Source: Bdellovibrio sp.
GTDB lineage: Bacteria; Bdellovibrionota; Bdellovibrionia; Bdellovibrionales; Bdellovibrionaceae
DNA length: 10,555 bases
Assembly (NCBI GenBank): GCA_003176075.1
Contig: PSRN01000229.1
Coordinates: 1 to 10,555 of the forward strand
Direction of reading: 5' to 3'
In this document: in pieces, positions 6,929-10,555 of the stretch
Position numbering within the stretch: position 1 is the stretch's first letter
Layout: every line of letters starts with the position of its first letter
Made by a program: the position numbers and the translations under genes
The notes under the pieces: model-generated
Seen by the model: the letters and a program-made list of their open reading frames with translations, nothing else
The model's database searches: none
Told to the model about the DNA's origin: nothing

Positions 6929-8782
6929 CTATTGGGTCAAACGGTTCTTGACCCTAAAATGGAGCTGTCGCAAATGATCCATCAGTCCATTCTTCGGAAC
7001 TCGACCAGGTTTCTCAAGGTGTTGTCGATGCATCTCCAGTACGTGCAAACGTTCCTTAGCAAGAGCAAGGGCAAAGTCCATCGCATCTTCATCCGAGCTA
7101 AAGTGGATCCCCTCCAGTGGAAATTCGATCTCGATTGGTTTTCTCTTGTAAAACATATGAACCACCACGTCGCCCCCCACATCGCGTGTATGATAGACCG
7201 TGGACCAATTGGAAACTGCCTGGGAGAGGATTTTTATCTGCTCCGAGACTTGTTTGAACGCAACCTTGTAGTCCTCCCACTGAACAGTCGAACTCGCCCC
7301 TTCGCGACGAAGCTCGCCGAGGTCCTTGATATGTGATTCGGCTTCATCACTTCTACTTTTCTTTTTATGAACACCGATAACCAGGTCGTCCCCCTTAAAC
7401 ATAATCAGGCGGTGGAGAATTCTTTTTCTATCGGAAGAATTGTGAGAGACCTCATGGATAAAAGTGGGTCGTTGAGGTTCTAGACTGGCTCCCCCAGGAC
7501 CGTAACTGACGGTGTTTAAATAAACGGTCGAATTCCCACCCCATCCTGCCGCATCATCACGATTTGTTATGATGAACTGTAGTCCATGTTTCAGTGTTGC
7601 GTTCGCCATCACGTTATGAACACCTTTTTCTTCCCCTGCGATGGCATCAATATTTGCCATCAGGCGACCGTTGAAGTCACTGTCGGGGTTGTTGTACTCA
7701 AAAACAGAACTGAATTGGTATTTTCCTGTCGCCTGAAGAGCCACAAGTTTCTCCAACATCGAATGAATTTCCTTAAGCCGCGATCGAGCCGCTTGCTCAT
7801 CCTTAAGAAGTTCTTGACCTAAGTTGACCACTCTTTGATCCGGCCGCAGCAGAGCGATCGTATGAAAAGGGTTTGCAACCCCAATTCTGTTTATTCCAAA
7901 TTCATCTTTTAATGCTGTTGCCTCTCGGCTGTCGTTAATGTTGCGAAGAACTCGTTCCTCAAGAATGGAAAGTTGTCGAACAACCATTGTTTTTTGCGAC
8001 CACGTCTTAATTGCCTGAAAGCTTGGGGAATTTGGTAAAGGGGTCATGGAAACCGAGGCAGATGCGGAGTGTTCCAGCGCGGAACTTTTAATTTTATCGC
8101 CAGTAATTTTATCTCCAGCGCCTTCATCTGCGCGAGGGACCGGCACCGGTAAAGGAAGCCACCTTTTGATGACGACGCGAGCGTAATATTTCCCTGTCCA
8201 AGGCGATTGAAAGCGATAGATTGCTGTTTCGAGCGGATCCGGATACTCCCATCGAACCTGCTCCACAAGATCTTCATAAGCCGAGTCGGTGTTGGCCATC
8301 TCTTCGGGCGGCCAGTCGTAACCAACAACTCGGACTTCATTACGCGCAACTCTCACCATTTCCACGAGAGCTTTCACGGCAGCGTCCTTTTCAAAGTTGT
8401 TGATGAGACCATGGCTTACTACATAATCAAATGATCCATTTTCATAGGGAAGAGCTGTCGCATTTCCCTGAACCAACTCGGTCGCATGACCGCCATGTTT
8501 ATTGAACTCCGCAATGAAATCCCTGGTTCCTTCGCCCACACCAAGTAAAGACAAATTTGGGGGTAGCCTGACGGCGCCCAAATGTTTCGCAACGCTCAGG
8601 ACCTCCCAAGTTGGTATCGCAACGCCATAGCGCTGAGTTTGACGCGTGCAAGGACCCACGCATCGGAGCATGACGTCGGTGCATGGTATGGGTCGAGAAT
8701 CATACTGCGCATCCGAATATTGCGCGTACGAAACGCCACAGACGAGCAGTGAAAGAAGCAAGCTTCCAGGGAAGCGGTTCAT
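6929..8782 (-). CDS. Exported methyltransferase-like / HEXXH metalloprotease-like fusion protein
   Basis: This is a 617-residue protein from the ATG at 8782. A GTG at 8806 would add eight residues and has a better-placed AGG; the start is open. The signal peptide MNRFPGSLLLSLLVCGVSYA is predicted to be cut after SYA (residue 20). A short segment with C34, C41 and C45 precedes a class I methyltransferase-like region (about 70-205): LLGVGEG (motif I, 79-85) and ALPYENGSFDYVVS (110-123). Only about 20 residues lie between them, where the family usually has about 40, so the strand carrying the acidic SAM-ribose ligand seems missing. A Pro-rich, low-complexity linker (209-253, with a repeated GDKI) joins a region (255-617) containing FIHEVSH (HEXXH, 443-447). 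KGDDLVIG (463-470) resembles the GTxDxxYG signature of aspzincins (M35-like), with D466 as possible third ligand. Export and the HEXXH are seen; protease activity and the aspzincin link are inference. It could be a secreted or periplasmic toxin-like hydrolase. Confidence 0.85.
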   Translation of the reverse strand: MNRFPGSLLLSLLVCGVSYAQYSDAQYDSRPIPCTDVMLRCVGPCTRQTQRYGVAIPTWEVLSVAKHLGAVRLPPNLSLLGVGEGTRDFIAEFNKHGGHATELVQGNATALPYENGSFDYVVSHGLINNFEKDAAVKALVEMVRVARNEVRVVGYDWPPEEMANTDSAYEDLVEQVRWEYPDPLETAIYRFQSPWTGKYYARVVIKRWLPLPVPVPRADEGAGDKITGDKIKSSALEHSASASVSMTPLPNSPSFQAIKTWSQKTMVVRQLSILEERVLRNINDSREATALKDEFGINRIGVANPFHTIALLRPDQRVVNLGQELLKDEQAARSRLKEIHSMLEKLVALQATGKYQFSSVFEYNNPDSDFNGRLMANIDAIAGEEKGVHNVMANATLKHGLQFIITNRDDAAGWGGNSTVYLNTVSYGPGGASLEPQRPTFIHEVSHNSSDRKRILHRLIMFKGDDLVIGVHKKKSRSDEAESHIKDLGELRREGASSTVQWEDYKVAFKQVSEQIKILSQAVSNWSTVYHTRDVGGDVVVHMFYKRKPIEIEFPLEGIHFSSDEDAMDFALALAKERLHVLEMHRQHLEKPGRVPKNGLMDHLRQLHFRVKNRLTQ

Positions 8783-8810
8783 TGGTTGAAATTTAAAGTG
8801 CCTCACAAAA

Positions 8811-8836
8811 CCTGTCGATGTCAGAAATTGGACAGG
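8811..8836 (-). promoter_or_regulatory. Hairpin next to the start of the exported fusion protein
   Basis: CCTGTC and GACAGG form a 6-bp inverted repeat (8811-8816 and 8831-8836) with a 14-base spacer. On the minus strand the 3' arm contains the only Shine-Dalgarno-like AGG before the GTG at 8806 (four bases away). If that GTG is used, the stem could mask it. It could equally be a DNA-binding site. Confidence 0.35.
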
Positions 8837-8953
8837 AAAACCTTTCAGACGTACGTTTCAACTGTCATCAGCGCGCGCCCTTGGACCTCGTAATCCGCTG
8901 GCTTTCTAAATAATTTATCCAAAGCGCAAATTTTGTCTCTGTGAGTTTGAGCC

Positions 8954-8981
8954 TTGCCGCACATCCTGGTAGTCAGATAAT
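8954..8981 (+). promoter_or_regulatory. Candidate sigma70 promoter for the ABC permease
   Basis: TTGCCG (8954-8959, four of six) and GATAAT (8976-8981, five of six) are 16 bases apart. Transcription would begin near 8988, leaving a leader of about 60 bases before the ATG at 9051. The divergent intergenic region 8807-9050 otherwise shows only the 8-base palindrome ACGTACGT at 8849. Confidence 0.4.
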
Positions 8982-9050
8982 AGTTTTCATTAGTTATTTC
9001 TATTTCACTCAGCTAAATTGTCTGAAGTGCGTGTGAATCGGGTGTGAGAC

Positions 9051-10555
9051 ATGTTCAATCGGCTTTCGGGGCAGCGGCCAACTCTTTTCGCGGATGGACT
9101 GGTGGCCCTCGGCATCGGCGCCGGAATTTACGGATTGGCTCTTTTCGCGGGTCAATGGCAGGCTTCCTTCAATCCTTCCTATGAGATTGATCTAAGCCCA
9201 TCGGCCCTTCCCCTCTACGCGGTTTTTTCAGCGCTGCGAAGTCTCGCGGCTTACGTTGTGTCACTGGCGTTCACCATCGGAGTTGGTTATTGGGCGGCCA
9301 AGTCCAAGCCGGCCGAGAAAATTCTAATTCCAATTCTCGATGTGCTCCAGAGCATTCCGGTTTTGGGTTTCTTGCCTGGTCTGGTTTTAGGTCTTGTGGC
9401 GCTCTTTCCGAATTCCAATGCTGGACTCGAGCTCGCGGCCATCTTAATGATTTTTACCGGCCAGGTCTGGAACATGGCCTTTGCATTTTACTCATCCCTT
9501 AAATCCGTCCCCCTGGATCTCAAAGAAGCCGCGGAGGTGATGGGTCTCAATAAGGGAACCCGTCTCTTGCGGCTGGAATTGCCGTTCTCAGCCGTGAACC
9601 TTGTTTGGAACAGCATTATGTCGATGGCCGGCGGGTGGTTTTTTCTTACCGTTTGTGAGGCCTTCACCTTGGGTGAAAAACAATACCGACTCCCCGGCAT
9701 TGGAGCCTATATGGCCGTAGCCATCGATCGAGGCGATCAGCGGGCCATGATTCTTGCCGTGGTTGCCATGGCGGCAATTATCATTATTTTTGATACGCTG
9801 ATTTGGCGTCCGGCTCTGGCCTGGGTCCATCACTTCCGCCTCGAAGAAACCCAATCGCCGACCGACGAGGACCGGTTGCTTCAGTTTATTCTGGCCAACT
9901 CACACTTGGTGCGTTTTCTTCGTTCGCTGAAGGCTCGCCGCAAACGCATATCCATGGTTCTCGGGCGTCGCAGCCGCTTCGAGTGGGCGTGGAAATATCC
10001 CCGCTTTGACTGGCTGAAAGCCTTTGCGGTTTTTCGCTGGCCCTTGGTGGCTTTGGCTTTGGGTGCGACAGGCTGGGCATTTATTCAACTCACAGTCTTA
10101 TTGGTCAGCTTGCCTCTGATCAGTTGGCTGCAAATTCTCGGCGATACGGGGCTGACTTTTTTACGCGTTCTCGGTTGCTTGATTTTGGGATCCCTGTGGG
10201 CGGTCCCGACCGGCATTTGGCTCTCCCGCAGCCCCCGTCGGATGAGAATCGCCCAACCTTTGGCTCAGTTGATGGCTTCTTTTCCGGCCCCCATGCTTTA
10301 TCCCCTCGTTCTCGGCGTGATGCTTCAGATCGGCATCGGTTTTTCGATTGGCTCAATGTTTCTCATGTTGATGGGAGTTCAATGGTATATTCTTTTCAAT
10401 ACGCTGGCGGGCGGGCTGCGGATCCCGCAGGAGCTGGGTCAGTCCATGGATCTCGTCGGCAGCTCGTGGCAAGATCGATGGCGGTATCTTTATCTGCCGA
10501 GTGTTTTTCCGTCCCTGGTCACGGGATGGGTGACCGCCGCCGGTGGAGCTTGGAA
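9051..10555 (+). CDS. Duplicated ABC transporter permease, anion type (3' end outside window)
   Basis: This inner-membrane permease belongs to the binding-protein-dependent transport class, with two permease modules in one chain. The frame from ATG 9051 is open to the window end (501 complete codons), so the C-terminus is missing. The first module (about 55-260) has several hydrophobic helices and the EAA loop EAAEVMGLNKGTRLLRLELP (159-178), which contacts the ATPase. A cytoplasmic, Arg-rich segment (about 262-325, KARRKR) follows. The second module starts near 330, and its EAA-like loop QELGQSMDLVGSSWQDRWRY is at 460-479. A fused permease of this layout matches the duplicated permease component of NitT/TauT-like anion transporters (COG4986), which normally pairs with an ATPase carrying an extra C-terminal domain; that partner would be expected just downstream. 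The substrate cannot be read from the sequence. The start has only a weak GTGAG-like site before it. Confidence 0.9.
   Translation, partial: MFNRLSGQRPTLFADGLVALGIGAGIYGLALFAGQWQASFNPSYEIDLSPSALPLYAVFSALRSLAAYVVSLAFTIGVGYWAAKSKPAEKILIPILDVLQSIPVLGFLPGLVLGLVALFPNSNAGLELAAILMIFTGQVWNMAFAFYSSLKSVPLDLKEAAEVMGLNKGTRLLRLELPFSAVNLVWNSIMSMAGGWFFLTVCEAFTLGEKQYRLPGIGAYMAVAIDRGDQRAMILAVVAMAAIIIIFDTLIWRPALAWVHHFRLEETQSPTDEDRLLQFILANSHLVRFLRSLKARRKRISMVLGRRSRFEWAWKYPRFDWLKAFAVFRWPLVALALGATGWAFIQLTVLLVSLPLISWLQILGDTGLTFLRVLGCLILGSLWAVPTGIWLSRSPRRMRIAQPLAQLMASFPAPMLYPLVLGVMLQIGIGFSIGSMFLMLMGVQWYILFNTLAGGLRIPQELGQSMDLVGSSWQDRWRYLYLPSVFPSLVTGWVTAAGGAW

Noticed and set aside
6934..6954. Inverted repeat GGGTCAA / TTGACCC as terminator of the fusion-protein gene
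   Set aside because: It lies inside the last codons of the gene and has no T-run behind it on the minus strand.
8740..8782. Possible lipobox LLVC in the signal peptide of the fusion protein
   Set aside because: Val before the Cys is not accepted well by signal peptidase II, and a good SYA cleavage site follows shortly after.
1..10555. CRISPR arrays, tRNA or rRNA genes, complete insertion sequences
   Set aside because: I saw no regularly spaced repeats, cloverleaf-like segments or transposase frames.

Overview
The window reads as chromosomal DNA of a Gram-negative, double-membrane bacterium. Four consecutive genes encode lipoproteins with clear Sec/Spase II lipoboxes, and a fifth product carries a Spase I-type signal peptide. 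Roughly balanced base composition, tandem VWA/thrombospondin-type-3-like lipoproteins and a duplicated anion-type ABC permease would fit a predatory or free-living member of Bdellovibrionota or a related former deltaproteobacterial lineage. This placement is an inference from style; no marker gene is present.

Layout. Positions 1-560 hold no secure gene: a cluster of four palindromes (1-70), a weak small reading frame on the minus strand (221-469) and a long bulged hairpin (512-543) that resembles group II intron domain V. Positions 561-6689 hold four minus-strand lipoprotein genes. In transcription order these are a VWA lipoprotein (6689 to 4941), a gap of about 330 bp, a paralogue without a VWA domain (4611 to 3637), a second VWA lipoprotein that overlaps it by 4 bases (3640 to 1973), and a Ser/Thr-linker, Ig/PKD-like lipoprotein ending in a polyglycine tail (1916 to 561). 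Positions 6929-8782 (or 8806), also minus strand, encode an exported two-module protein: an N-terminal region like a class I methyltransferase and a C-terminal region with an HEXXH zinc-protease motif. A divergent intergenic region (8807-9050) separates it from a plus-strand, duplicated ABC permease (9051 onward) that runs off the window end.

How the genes may work together. The two VWA lipoproteins and the VWA-less one share the start of the mature protein (Cys, then a Lys/Ser-Glu-Lys/Asn-Leu pattern), a central GL(N/R)DCEK plus NG-x-IPD block, and a related C-terminal region. The simplest reading is a family expanded by duplication that forms, or decorates, one envelope or surface assembly, with metal-dependent VWA binding sites and calcium-loop spacers. 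The methyltransferase-like/zincin protein is the most unusual gene: its methyltransferase fold appears to lack the second beta strand region and is predicted to be exported, which argues against ordinary SAM-dependent catalysis. The ABC permease is probably unrelated housekeeping uptake.
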